The position numbers and the translations under genes were made by a program. Below are positions 15,815 to 21,381 of a stretch of DNA of 23,278 nucleotides, piece after piece; position 1 is the stretch's first letter, and each line of letters begins with the position of its first letter. Under the pieces are notes generated by a model, which made no database searches, was not told the DNA's origin, and saw nothing but the letters and a program-made list of their open reading frames with translations. The stretch lies in IMG/VR virus record IMGVR_UViG_3300034407_002564, positions 1 through 23,278 of that record; one strand, written 5' to 3'. The stretch is from a virus.

Positions 15815-15822
15815 CAAAAAAA

Positions 15823-15831
15823 TGATATACT
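15823..15831 (+). promoter_or_regulatory. Extended -10 promoter giving a possible leaderless mRNA
   Basis: TGATATACT (15823-15831) is an extended -10 with TATACT at 15826-15831. The best -35, TTAGAG, is 17 bp upstream and weak. The predicted transcription start, seven bases after the -10, coincides with ATG 15838, and there is no Shine-Dalgarno. Confidence 0.45.
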
Positions 15832-15837
15832 CCCGAT

Positions 15838-16167
15838 ATGGAAGAGAAAACAACGCCTGACCTGAAAATCATATCACTTGAAGAAAGACGGCCTAAACCG
15901 AATCATATTGAGGGTAAAGAACGCCTGGATCTACTCTTTGAAGACTTTGTAAAGCGCGGTGCAAGACCCGAAATGGTCGCAGAAATGATACTGGCCTACG
16001 GAATATGCGAGGTATTGAATCACTCAGCGCGTCCAGAAATCGGTTTCGAATCGATCAGTCGGCTCTTGACTGACTCATTTAACCTCAATATGGAACAAGA
16101 ATACACTCAACCCCCTCAAAGTCGTAGTTTTGTCAGAAACGACGATGACGATGACAAAACTATTTAG
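15838..16167 (+). CDS. Unknown protein with acidic tail, 109 aa
   Basis: The protein begins MEEKTTPDLKIISLEERRPK. It has a helical centre (DLLFEDFVKRGARPEMVAEM, then ILAYGICEVLNHSARPE) and ends with a D-rich tail (NDDDDDKTI). No family recognised. No ribosome site precedes the ATG and a promoter sits right in front, so initiation may be leaderless. The last 40 bases contain two TTTTGTCA-type boxes, the start of a seven-box cluster that continues into the gap. G/C use is higher than in the preceding genes. It lies just upstream of the terminase small subunit, so a DNA-packaging or regulatory role is possible. Confidence 0.6.
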   Translation: MEEKTTPDLKIISLEERRPKPNHIEGKERLDLLFEDFVKRGARPEMVAEMILAYGICEVLNHSARPEIGFESISRLLTDSFNLNMEQEYTQPPQSRSFVRNDDDDDKTI

Positions 16168-16421
16168 CTTGTAGCCCTTTATTCATAGTATTTACGAGTT
16201 TTGTCAGTTTTGTCAGATAGTTACCCTTCCTATAAAGATCCGTATACAAAATGTAAAATAATCCTTCTGATATGAAGAAAAGAAAAGGGTATATAAGATA
16301 ATATAAGACAAAACCCCCCTTTTTTATTTAAATATATATTGTAGCCCTTTGTTTAAGCGGAATTAGTTTTGTCACACACATTCTGCCAGAACTCTGACAA
16401 AACTAATTTAATATGACAAAA
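16128..16421. repeat. Seven-copy TTTTGTCA box cluster
   Basis: TTTTGTCA occurs on the plus strand at 16128, 16199, 16208 and 16367, and as TGACAAAA at 16152, 16395 and 16414. Copies at 16199 and 16208 are perfect tandem 9-mers (TTTTGTCAG). The gap 16168-16445 has no gene. It also holds a 12-bp direct repeat, TTGTAGCCCTTT (16169 and 16339), and a C6T6 run at 16315-16326. Such a cluster fits iterons or operators for a phage DNA-binding protein. Confidence 0.7.
16361..16408. repeat. 14-bp perfect inverted repeat with inner palindrome
   Basis: AATTAGTTTTGTCA (16361-16374) is matched by TGACAAAACTAATT (16395-16408). The 20-base centre contains TTCTGCCAGAA (16381-16391), itself a perfect palindrome around one base. 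The arms carry the TTTTGTCA box. It could extrude as a two-tier hairpin or bind a dimeric protein. A T run does not follow, so it is not a simple terminator. Confidence 0.7.
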
Positions 16422-16429
16422 CCTTTTGT

Positions 16430-16435
16430 TATAGT
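16430..16435 (+). promoter_or_regulatory. -10 box upstream of the terminase region
   Basis: TATAGT with a weak TTTAAT -35 (16407-16412) at 17-bp spacing. The predicted start near 16442 is only four bases before ATG 16446. The -35 overlaps the right arm of the inverted repeat, so a repeat-binding protein could block it. Confidence 0.4.
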
Positions 16436-16445
16436 ATTTGTATAA

Positions 16446-16616
16446 ATGAAGATATTAGCGAATAAAAAGATAAGAGAATCGTTGCACCCAGACATTCGGG
16501 AGTTGTTAGAGTCGGAAATGATTGTTAATATTGCTACTACATTTCCTGGAGCAAGAGTGGTATATGCCGAAAGACACATACATAAGAAAAAGTGTAAAGA
16601 TAGAACCGACACTTGA
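16446..16616 (+). CDS. Small unknown protein overlapping terS, 56 aa
   Basis: The frame reads MKILANKKIRESLHPDIREL, then a helix, then IVNIATTFPGARVVYAERH and a basic tail. It is not in the terminase frame and overlaps its first 53 bases. The first 40 residues look protein-like, with alternating hydrophobic and charged residues and a LHPDIRELLESE helix. There is no Shine-Dalgarno, but a -10 box places transcription start just before the ATG. Function unknown. It could be a chance frame, since the basic tail comes from DNA shared with the terminase gene. Confidence 0.45.
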   Translation: MKILANKKIRESLHPDIRELLESEMIVNIATTFPGARVVYAERHIHKKKCKDRTDT

Positions 16617-17127
16617 AGAAACAGATGAAATGCCTATCGAATATCTAAATCAAGATGAAAAGCATTTAACTAAGCGACAAAGATTATTAGTTTGGAATCT
16701 TGTAAACGACCCACAATTAACGTATGCCGAGGCTGCTAAGAAGGCAGGATATAAAAATCCTATTGTTGTCGGGCGATATATGCGTAAGAACTCAACCAGT
16801 AAATATGCACATGTTCGTAGAGAATACGAGCGATTGATGGTCGAGGCAAAGAAGAAATTTGAATTAACGCATGAGAGGGCCGTTGAAGATCTATATAAAC
16901 TGCGTGATGATGCCTGGGGTAAGGGTGCATTTAACGCTGCGATTCAAGCCCAGGGATTGTTATTGAAGGTCGGGGGACTAATCGTTGATCGTCGGGAAGT
17001 ATTGCATGGGAAGATCGATCAAATGAGTCGGCCCGAAGTAGAAAGGAGACTTCAGGAATTACTCGGAGAGAAGTCGGTCGGGATTATTGAGAATAAATCG
17101 GGAACTAAAGCCCTGGAGAGCAAATAA
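16564..17127 (+). CDS. terS: Terminase small subunit, 187 aa
   Basis: Near residues 38-70 is a helix-turn-helix with KHLTKRQRLLVWNLVNDPQ followed by LTYAEAAKKAGYKN, the DNA-recognition domain of XtmA/Terminase_2-like small subunits. A long helix (ELTHERAVEDLYKLRDDAW) and KVGGLIVDRREVLHGKIDQM, then a short R/E helix, match the oligomerisation part I recall from marine phage small terminases. It would bind the packaging site and recruit the large subunit, which is not in the window. A TTG at 16522 is in frame, but the ATG at 16564 opens the natural MPKDTY start. The gene carries repeated GTCGGG motifs, and pac sites often lie within or near terS. Confidence 0.7.
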   Translation: MPKDTYIRKSVKIEPTLEETDEMPIEYLNQDEKHLTKRQRLLVWNLVNDPQLTYAEAAKKAGYKNPIVVGRYMRKNSTSKYAHVRREYERLMVEAKKKFELTHERAVEDLYKLRDDAWGKGAFNAAIQAQGLLLKVGGLIVDRREVLHGKIDQMSRPEVERRLQELLGEKSVGIIENKSGTKALESK

Positions 17128-17249
17128 TATGTCGGGAAGAAATACACTAAAAACAGAGTCGGGCATTACAGTTGAGTATGAGATAAACGAACAAGGTTTC
17201 CAGATATTCGGGGATTATACAGACAGCGAGTATCGGGAAATAATCCCGA
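16768..17249 (+). repeat. Recurrent GTCGGG / TCGGG motif in and after terS
   Basis: GTCGGG occurs at 16768, 16969, 16991, 17077, 17131 and 17158, with further TCGGG at 17098, 17208 and 17233, nearly all on the plus strand, in otherwise AT-rich DNA. ATCGGG and CCCGAT (17232-17250) form a short inverted pair. I saw no GTCGGG in the first 16 kb on visual scanning. It may be a packaging or recognition signal embedded in coding sequence. Confidence 0.5.
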
Positions 17250-17287
17250 TAGTCGCCAGTCTTGAAGTAGAAAAGAGATCAACTTAG
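17129..17287 (+). CDS. Small unknown protein, 52 aa
   Basis: The protein begins MSGRNTLKTESGITVEYEIN and ends EIIPIVASLEVEKRST; its strand-rich, acidic make-up suggests a small beta fold. GGAG at 17115-17118 precedes the ATG by ten bases, and the terminase stop is one base before the ATG. An earlier in-frame start would run far into terS. Its stop overlaps the stop region of the leftward 68-aa gene by nine bases. Several TCGGG motifs lie inside it. No family recognised. Confidence 0.55.
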   Translation: MSGRNTLKTESGITVEYEINEQGFQIFGDYTDSEYREIIPIVASLEVEKRST

Positions 17288-17485
17288 ATCGCCTTCTTTC
17301 GTTAGTATACTTCTCATAATTGATTCTACGGAGTCTACTATATCTATATATTCATCTTGCTTTTCTTCTGTCCTGTATCCTTCGTCATCATAAATTGGAT
17401 CAATTGAAGAATATTCAAGTATGTATTCAGATAACATTGCATATAGCTCTACCCATTTTTCATCTGGAACAATAATTTTACTCAT
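17279..17485 (-). CDS. Small acidic unknown protein, 68 aa, last gene of leftward operon
   Basis: The protein begins MSKIIVPDEKWVELYAMLSE and has a C-terminal helix with DIVDSVESIMRS. That IVD-VE helix resembles the 49-aa protein two genes upstream (NIVDAVERTVEMF), so the two are probably diverged copies. It begins on the shared junction cassette (CATCAGTAATCTCCTTTA on the plus strand, 17483-17500), which gives it AAAGGAG seven bases before the ATG. It overlaps the previous gene by eight bases. It lacks the KEISDE ending of its neighbours, as expected for the last gene with no further junction. Function unknown. Confidence 0.6.
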   Translation of the reverse strand: MSKIIVPDEKWVELYAMLSEYILEYSSIDPIYDDEGYRTEEKQDEYIDIVDSVESIMRSILTKEGDLS

Positions 17486-17633
17486 CAGTAATCTCCTTTA
17501 CTTTGACAATATCTTCCATATCCCAAGGTATTTCGCACCATTCTCCATTTCTACAAATATGTATTGTAGTATTTTCAATTTCATCTTCTTCAACACATAT
17601 ACCTGTAATATCTAAAATGTAAGTTTTACTCAT
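17478..17633 (-). CDS. Small acidic unknown protein, 51 aa
   Basis: The protein reads MSKTYILDITGICVEEDEIE, a beta-like middle with two cysteines, and ends DIVKVKEITDE. It is translated from ATG 17633 with AAGGAG seven bases upstream, both supplied by the repeated junction cassette at 17631-17648. The last residues KEITDE are encoded by the next copy of the same cassette. It overlaps its neighbours by eight bases on each side. No family recognised; the coupled overlaps argue that it is translated. Confidence 0.6.
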   Translation of the reverse strand: MSKTYILDITGICVEEDEIENTTIHICRNGEWCEIPWDMEDIVKVKEITDE

Positions 17634-17775
17634 CAGAAATCTCCTTAAACATTTCTACTGTTCTTTCTACTGCGTCAACTATATTAGTTTCTTCGTCAAA
17701 TTCTCCACTTGTTGAATTGGCTTGTTCATCAATATAATCAAATACTTTGTTAAAATTCTCTTTAGTTAGTTTCAT
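17626..17775 (-). CDS. Small acidic unknown protein, 49 aa
   Basis: The protein begins MKLTKENFNKVFDYIDEQAN and ends with NIVDAVERTVEMFKEISDE, a helix resembling the C-terminus of the 68-aa protein (DIVDSVESIM). Start and Shine-Dalgarno come from the junction cassette at 17773-17790, and the last six residues come from the cassette at 17631-17648. It overlaps its neighbours by 8 and 14 bases. It is probably a member of a small paralogous family of early phage proteins. Function unknown. Confidence 0.6.
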   Translation of the reverse strand: MKLTKENFNKVFDYIDEQANSTSGEFDEETNIVDAVERTVEMFKEISDE

Positions 17776-17914
17776 CAGAAATCTCCTTTACGAATATCTT
17801 ATATACATCTTTGACTTGTTCCATTGCCTTTTCGTATGTTATTTCACCTTCGTCCCATTGTTCGTAAATACGATTGATCTCAAAATGAATTGAGTCTAAA
17901 TTATTCATTATCAT
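17762..17914 (-). CDS. Small acidic unknown protein, 50 aa
   Basis: The ATG at 17914 (MIMNNLDSIHFEINRIYEQW) has AAGGAG seven bases upstream from the junction cassette at 17912-17929. An ATG at 17965 is in frame but lies inside the upstream gene without a ribosome site. The C-terminus is helical and ends VYKIFVKEISDETN, again with the cassette-encoded KEISDE. The overall EKAMEQVKDV helix is similar in position to the IVD-VE helix of its neighbours. Function unknown. Confidence 0.6.
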   Translation of the reverse strand: MIMNNLDSIHFEINRIYEQWDEGEITYEKAMEQVKDVYKIFVKEISDETN

Positions 17915-18137
17915 CAGAAATCTCCTTAATAGCTTGTCTTTTAGTTTTAAACCATTCACCGCCATTTTCTGTTGCTAATACATAGCCATAGTTTCTTGGC
18001 TCTCCATTTGGTTTCTCAAATATGTAAAAACCAATGTTAGGAAAACCGCCTTGATTCGGTTTCCATTCATTACAGTCTTTTTTATGTTGTTCAAAACCTC
18101 TACGATTATATTCTCTGCAAGTTATTACCTCAGTCAT
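17901..18137 (-). CDS. Small unknown protein, 78 aa
   Basis: The sequence begins MTEVITCREYNRRGFEQHKK and has a compact centre with aromatic and glycine-rich strands (GGFPNIGFYIFEKPNGEPRN), then GGEWFKTKRQAIKEISDDNE. The last part resembles a small DNA- or RNA-binding fold, but no family is recognised. AGGAG lies seven bases before the ATG. Its end encodes the KEISDD version of the shared junction cassette, making it the first donor in the chain of junction-linked genes. A hairpin (18168-18191) sits just upstream. Confidence 0.65.
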   Translation of the reverse strand: MTEVITCREYNRRGFEQHKKDCNEWKPNQGGFPNIGFYIFEKPNGEPRNYGYVLATENGGEWFKTKRQAIKEISDDNE

Positions 18138-18167
18138 TTACTTTCTCCTAGTTTAATAAATATAATA

Positions 18168-18191
18168 AAATCCACCATTGCTGATGGATTT
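18168..18191 (-). terminator. Hairpin with flanks shared with 22383-22405
   Basis: AAATCCA (18168-18174) and TGGATTT (18185-18191) form a seven-bp stem with a ten-base loop; minus-strand transcripts then read TTATTATATTTATT. It lies between the 94-aa and 78-aa genes. It may be a partial terminator or an mRNA-processing or stabilising hairpin. ATAATAAA and TTGATATATTCA flank it, almost as at 22377-22415. Confidence 0.45.
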
Positions 18192-18205
18192 GATATATTC
18201 ACTCC

Positions 18206-18490
18206 TTAGATAGTAATGGTTAATGGTTTGGCTAGTTCTTCATCATGTTCTTTATCTAATACCCAACTATATCTATCTACTAACTCTTGATCTGTAGATT
18301 CATAGTAATCAGACATGATGCCATCATCTCCCCAGTAGCGTAGAATCTCACATCTCCTCAATATCTCGTTTCTATTTTTCTCAGATAACGGAATAGGATA
18401 TTGTTTCCTTCTTTTTTTGATTTCCAAATCATATTTTCTTTTGGATTCTACTGGATCAAAATCTGGTATTTCATAATTTAAATCGCTCAT
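18206..18490 (-). CDS. Unknown charged protein, 94 aa
   Basis: Highly charged and helical, with MSDLNYEIPDFDPVESKRKY at the start and a basic stretch (KKRRKQYPIPLSEKNRNEIL) in the middle, then RYWGDDGIMSDYYESTDQEL. No known motif. A short gap of four bases separates it from the upstream gene, whose end provides GGAG; AGGATA lies just before the ATG. A hairpin follows the stop. Probably a small phage accessory protein. Confidence 0.6.
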   Translation of the reverse strand: MSDLNYEIPDFDPVESKRKYDLEIKKRRKQYPIPLSEKNRNEILRRCEILRYWGDDGIMSDYYESTDQELVDRYSWVLDKEHDEELAKPLTITI

Positions 18491-18494
18491 TATC

Positions 18495-18749
18495 CTAATC
18501 TCTCCCCATTACAGGGATTGTCTCCAATCCCTCAATAGAAGTAGCTAAAGAGCCACCATCGTTACCTTCATCATCTGCCATTGGGAATATCCAAGAGCCA
18601 TCAGTAAATGTGATGGCTAAAGGAAGTTTATACCACATCATTTCCTCACCTTCTTTTGGTGATAGATATTCAATCTTGGCAATGGTTTTTCCCACCAGTT
18701 CTGATGAAATCTTCTTTTCCCATCTATCAGTAGTCTTATCTTTACTCAT
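18495..18749 (-). CDS. Conserved phage protein of unknown function, 84 aa
   Basis: The centre KIEYLSPKEGEEMMWYKLPL, then FTDGSWIFPMADDEGNDGGS and LATSIEGLETIPV, resembles an unnamed small family I recall from cyanophages and marine phages, whose hallmark is DDEGNDGG followed by a short hydrophobic end. No biochemical role is known to me. AGGAG is seven bases before the ATG, which overlaps the previous stop by four bases. It sits in the operon of other small unknown proteins. Confidence 0.68.
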   Translation of the reverse strand: MSKDKTTDRWEKKISSELVGKTIAKIEYLSPKEGEEMMWYKLPLAITFTDGSWIFPMADDEGNDGGSLATSIEGLETIPVMGRD

Positions 18750-19207
18750 GCTTGTTCTCCTATCGGGTTTCCTTGCATATCAGTTAAAGTAAGATTACCT
18801 CCCTCTTTCTTATCACTCTTGAATAACCTTTCAGCTAATGATTCTCCAATCACATACTCTTTATTGGTATTCAAATCTCGGATAATAAATGGTTTCTTTC
18901 TTGCTCTCGGTTTGAAACCAACAAGAGCAATATCCATTCCATCAAGTTTGGCTATTTTATTTTGATCAAGCATTTTCCATTCCATACTATCTCTTGATTC
19001 AAGTTCATACTTTAATGCCTTTTCTGATTCTGATAATGCACCTTTTACAGATAATTTGAATCCTGTAAATTTGACTCCATCATCATCAAATCTAGCGTTA
19101 CCTAATTCAAAACTTAACCCATATTCTTTCAATATAGATGGTAGTTTCTCGTTTAAGATTTCTCTAACTAACTTTGCATTAGTTCTATTCATCTCAGTTA
19201 TTTTCAT
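18746..19207 (-). CDS. Unknown protein, 153 aa
   Basis: The N-terminus MKITEMNRTNAKLVREILNE is followed by a mixed alpha/beta centre with GVKFTGFKLSVKGALS and a KPRARKKPFIIRDLNTNKEY segment, ending in NLTLTDMQGNPIGEQA. The repeated basic patches could bind nucleic acid, but I recognise no family. The start shares one base with the upstream stop (TAATG), and its end overlaps the next start (ATGA). Part of the leftward small-protein operon. Confidence 0.65.
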   Translation of the reverse strand: MKITEMNRTNAKLVREILNEKLPSILKEYGLSFELGNARFDDDGVKFTGFKLSVKGALSESEKALKYELESRDSMEWKMLDQNKIAKLDGMDIALVGFKPRARKKPFIIRDLNTNKEYVIGESLAERLFKSDKKEGGNLTLTDMQGNPIGEQA

Positions 19208-19845
19208 TATTTTTCTCCTATGTTATTAATGAAATTTATAAAAGTTTGTTTTGGGAATTTATCATCAAGATAATATTCAGTTTTACCATTGAGTAAATCT
19301 TTGATGAAATTTCTGACTTCGTAGTCTTGCCATTCTTTTACTTTTAAATGGTAATTTGTGTGATATTCCAACAATTGTTTAATCGCATACATATCAATTT
19401 TTTTTACAAAATTAACTACCTCATCAAAATACATGGTATAGAGTAAATTATTCGTCACCTCTCCATAATCAAATTCATAAGTAACAGCAAATTTCCAATC
19501 TTCAAATTCAGATAAATCTTGATGACCAATACCAAGATATGCTTGTTGTCTACCTTCTAGTGTTGGGTGATTAATCCATATCTGATAACCATTGTGAGAG
19601 AAACTTGGTAATTCATCATTACCATAAGATACATTTTCCCATTCATCAGGAATATCTAAGTATCTGTAATAATCTTCCCAAGTGAGTTTTTTCTGATAAT
19701 CTAACTCATCAAGTAACTCTTCATCAGTATAGTAATTAACACATTGAAGGCATAATTCATAACCCATTTGCTCTTGGGTATTATTTTCGTCTTCAAATTT
19801 GCCACACAATACACATTCTGATTTGCCACTAGGTATAGTTCTCAT
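19207..19845 (-). CDS. Unknown protein with N-terminal zinc-finger-like cysteines, 212 aa
   Basis: Residues 10-36 hold CVLCGK and CLQCVNYY, two CxxC pairs about 20 residues apart, consistent with a zinc knuckle. The rest is aromatic and acidic with long helical stretches (KKLTWEDYYRYLDIPDEWEN, then a Y/D/E-rich region) and no recognisable catalytic motif. The start shares one base with the upstream stop (TAATG), with GGAG nearby. It could recognise a nucleic acid or host factor through the zinc finger, but this is only a possibility. Confidence 0.65.
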   Translation of the reverse strand: MRTIPSGKSECVLCGKFEDENNTQEQMGYELCLQCVNYYTDEELLDELDYQKKLTWEDYYRYLDIPDEWENVSYGNDELPSFSHNGYQIWINHPTLEGRQQAYLGIGHQDLSEFEDWKFAVTYEFDYGEVTNNLLYTMYFDEVVNFVKKIDMYAIKQLLEYHTNYHLKVKEWQDYEVRNFIKDLLNGKTEYYLDDKFPKQTFINFINNIGEK

Positions 19846-20267
19846 TATTGGCTCTCCTTCAATTTGTCAATTTCGTTTGTGAGAGCAAACATTTTTGGCA
19901 CTCCATTTTTGAGAGTATCGTAAAATGTGAATCCGTCACTATTATCATAAAACTCCCATTCAATTTCTTTATGCTCATGTATGATTGATAAATTATCTTG
20001 GATTGTTTGATATATTCGGTTTCTTAAATTATCTTCAAGCATATCTGCATAATATAAACCAAACATACATAATTGAGTTTCATCTGTTGGGAATCTCTGA
20101 CTACAATCTAATTCACCATTTGGCATTTCATACATATCATTTATTAGCCATAAGGTTTCATCTGTCAGTTTGAGATCATGTGAAAAATGCACACAACCAC
20201 CACCAGAATAAAACCAACCTAAATCGTATTTATCCATTAGATTTTTTTCTTGATCTGATATTTGCAT
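19845..20267 (-). CDS. Unknown aromatic/acidic protein, 140 aa
   Basis: The protein starts MQISDQEKNLMDKYDLGWFY and contains GGGCVHFSHDLK, then PNGELDCSQRFPTDETQLCM and an acidic, aromatic helical end. Three cysteines are scattered and do not form an obvious metal site. It shares a one-base overlap (TAATG) with both neighbours, so it is firmly embedded in the operon. No family recognised; the high content of D, E, Y and F could suit a DNA-mimic-like surface, but that is speculative. Confidence 0.6.
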   Translation of the reverse strand: MQISDQEKNLMDKYDLGWFYSGGGCVHFSHDLKLTDETLWLINDMYEMPNGELDCSQRFPTDETQLCMFGLYYADMLEDNLRNRIYQTIQDNLSIIHEHKEIEWEFYDNSDGFTFYDTLKNGVPKMFALTNEIDKLKESQ

Positions 20268-20710
20268 TATGCAATCTCCTCTGATGGCAAATTACTCAGA
20301 GCAATATCTAATGGTGTAAACTTTGTATGATAGGCAATATAATGATCGTAATTGTCGTCAGGATTATCTATAGTTTTGAGTTCTGAAACATACCACCTAT
20401 CATTTTTAAACAAGTAGATATATTCTGCAAAAATATCACTTCTAAATGCGTACATAAAATTATACTCACTATCAAATTCCTTTGCTTTGGTATCTTCGTT
20501 TCTCCAAGTATTGTAGAAACGGCTATCCTCTATTGTTTTTCCTAAAGATGAGCAATCACTTTGTTTTATTATAGATGATGCTAATTCATAACTGTTGTAA
20601 TGATTGTTTAGGATATTACCGTTGTATTCCAAATATCCATCACTATGACAATATATTGAGGATATTGATTTATCTTTATTTTCTATTGCAATTTCACTTC
20701 TTGTAGACAT
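20267..20710 (-). CDS. Conserved STRS-type protein, 147 aa, first gene of leftward operon
   Basis: The N-terminus MSTRSEIAIENKDKSISSIY continues with CHSDGYLEYNGNIL. This resembles a family I recall from phages and plasmids (S-T-R-S-x-I-x-I, then SIYCHxDGY), whose function is unknown and which is sometimes linked to anti-restriction regions. The remainder has a helical NHYNSYELASS part and an aromatic C-terminal half. AGGAG precedes the ATG, and a promoter candidate lies at 20747-20775. As first gene of a long leftward operon it is probably expressed early. Confidence 0.7.
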   Translation of the reverse strand: MSTRSEIAIENKDKSISSIYCHSDGYLEYNGNILNNHYNSYELASSIIKQSDCSSLGKTIEDSRFYNTWRNEDTKAKEFDSEYNFMYAFRSDIFAEYIYLFKNDRWYVSELKTIDNPDDNYDHYIAYHTKFTPLDIALSNLPSEEIA

Positions 20711-20746
20711 TGTTTGTATCTCCTAATTTATTTCTATTGAGGGTTC

Positions 20747-20775
20747 ATTATACATTATTTGGAAACAAAATGTAT
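20747..20775 (-). promoter_or_regulatory. Leftward promoter candidate for the small-gene operon
   Basis: On the minus strand TATAAT (20752-20747) has a weak ATACAT -35 (20775-20770) with 17-bp spacing. Transcription would begin near 20740, about 30 bases before the first gene's start codon. Only the -10 is convincing. Confidence 0.4.
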
Positions 20776-20872
20776 ACATATTAGTTAATTATTTATTCTA
20801 TATAATAGGAATACATATGAAAAATAGCATTTATCTAACCTCGTTTGGCTCTACATCTACAGAAATGAAAAT

Positions 20873-21043
20873 GTCGGGTGTCGGGTTCATCTTTAAGTGT
20901 CGGGTGTCGGGTTATCTCTTATATATAGATATAGATGATGATAGATATATATAGATAGATGATGATATTGAGATATTGTCGGGTGTCGGGTTTAGTCGGG
21001 TGTCGGGTTAATAATTAGAATCCGACAAGACCGACAGACCGAC
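20873..21043 (+). repeat. GTCGGGTGTCGGGTT iteron-like array plus inverted CCGAC boxes
   Basis: Four perfect 15-mers begin at 20873, 20899, 20978 and 20995; each is a tandem pair of GTCGGGT plus T. Three CCGAC boxes in the opposite orientation follow at 21022, 21031 and 21039. Between and after them lie ATGATAGATA-type tetranucleotide repeats (20925-20977 and 21044-21070). The 494-base gap between divergent operons (20711-21204) holds no convincing gene. The pattern suits a replication or packaging initiation region, or a protein-binding cluster. Confidence 0.75.
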
Positions 21044-21088
21044 AGATAGATAGAGACTGATAGATAGATTTATATCGAATCTAGGTAG

Positions 21089-21120
21089 CCCAGGAAATTT
21101 TTAGATCTAAAAAACCTGGG
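21089..21120. repeat. Long interrupted palindrome (CCCAGG...CCTGGG)
   Basis: CCCAGG (21089-21094) and CCTGGG (21115-21120) enclose a perfect 16-bp palindrome TTTTTAGATCTAAAAA (21098-21113), separated only by AAA and A. A two-part hairpin or cruciform could form. It lies between the repeat array and the rightward promoter at 21143. T-rich loops and lack of a downstream T run argue against a classical terminator. Confidence 0.65.
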
Positions 21121-21142
21121 TTATATATAGATAAAATCCTGG

Positions 21143-21172
21143 TGGACAATTTGTTTATTATCGTTGTATAAT
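21143..21172 (+). promoter_or_regulatory. Rightward sigma70 promoter (TGGACA-18-TATAAT)
   Basis: TGGACA at 21143-21148 and TATAAT at 21167-21172, 18 bp apart. Transcription would begin near 21179, 26 bases before the first start codon of a three-gene operon. A TAGGA ribosome site lies between. Confidence 0.65.
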
Positions 21173-21204
21173 AAAGATTCAATTAATCAATATAGGAAAT
21201 AAAA

Positions 21205-21381
21205 ATGAAAGATAAAAACGAAGTACAACTTCATCAGCAAAATAATCAGCCAGTCCAATTGGATGATTTTCGCAATCTTAAAGCGTGGCAAGATGGTTCA
21301 CTTATTAATACTGATCCGCTTGATAATATGAGTTTAAAAGACCTTAAAAAATTAGCTAAAATTTTAGAGGGGGTGAAATAA
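21205..21381 (+). CDS. Small unknown protein, 58 aa
   Basis: The frame begins MKDKNEVQLHQQNNQPVQLD, then NLKAWQDGSLINTDPLDNMS and ends with a basic helix KDLKKLAKILEGVK. No family recognised. TAGGA lies nearby upstream and a promoter sits at 21143-21172. Its stop and the next ATG share one base (TAATG), and its last three residues GVK are encoded by a junction repeated once more downstream. It is the first gene of a rightward three-gene operon. Confidence 0.62.
   Translation: MKDKNEVQLHQQNNQPVQLDDFRNLKAWQDGSLINTDPLDNMSLKDLKKLAKILEGVK

Larger units (their letters stand above)
17483..17929 (-). repeat. Four-copy gene-junction cassette (KEISDE / SD / start)
   Basis: On the plus strand CATCAGAAATCTCCTTWA occurs at 17631-17648, 17773-17790 and 17912-17929, and with one change at 17483-17500. 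The copies are 148, 142 and 139 bases apart. On the coding strand each supplies AAGGAG, a seven-base spacer and ATG for one gene, while in another frame it encodes the K-E-I-S/T-D end of the gene before it. Confidence 0.8.

Noticed and set aside
16522-16563. Longer terminase start at TTG 16522
   Set aside because: The extra 14 residues are hydrophobic and unlike the family start, while ATG 16564 begins a natural MPKDTY N-terminus.
20817-20958. A 47-codon plus-strand frame with AGGA upstream, running through the first two GTCGGGT repeats
   Set aside because: The repeats are read in two different frames, the second half is a translation of GATA repeats, and the putative -10 box would leave the ribosome site outside the transcript.
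20873-21009. CRISPR array
   Set aside because: Copy spacing is 26, 79 and 17 bases, the repeat is a dimer of a heptamer, and there are no spacers of even length.
21089-21120. Special enrichment of CCWGG (Dcm) sites in the non-coding gaps
   Set aside because: CCWGG also occurs at many places in the coding regions, so no clear excess can be claimed by eye.
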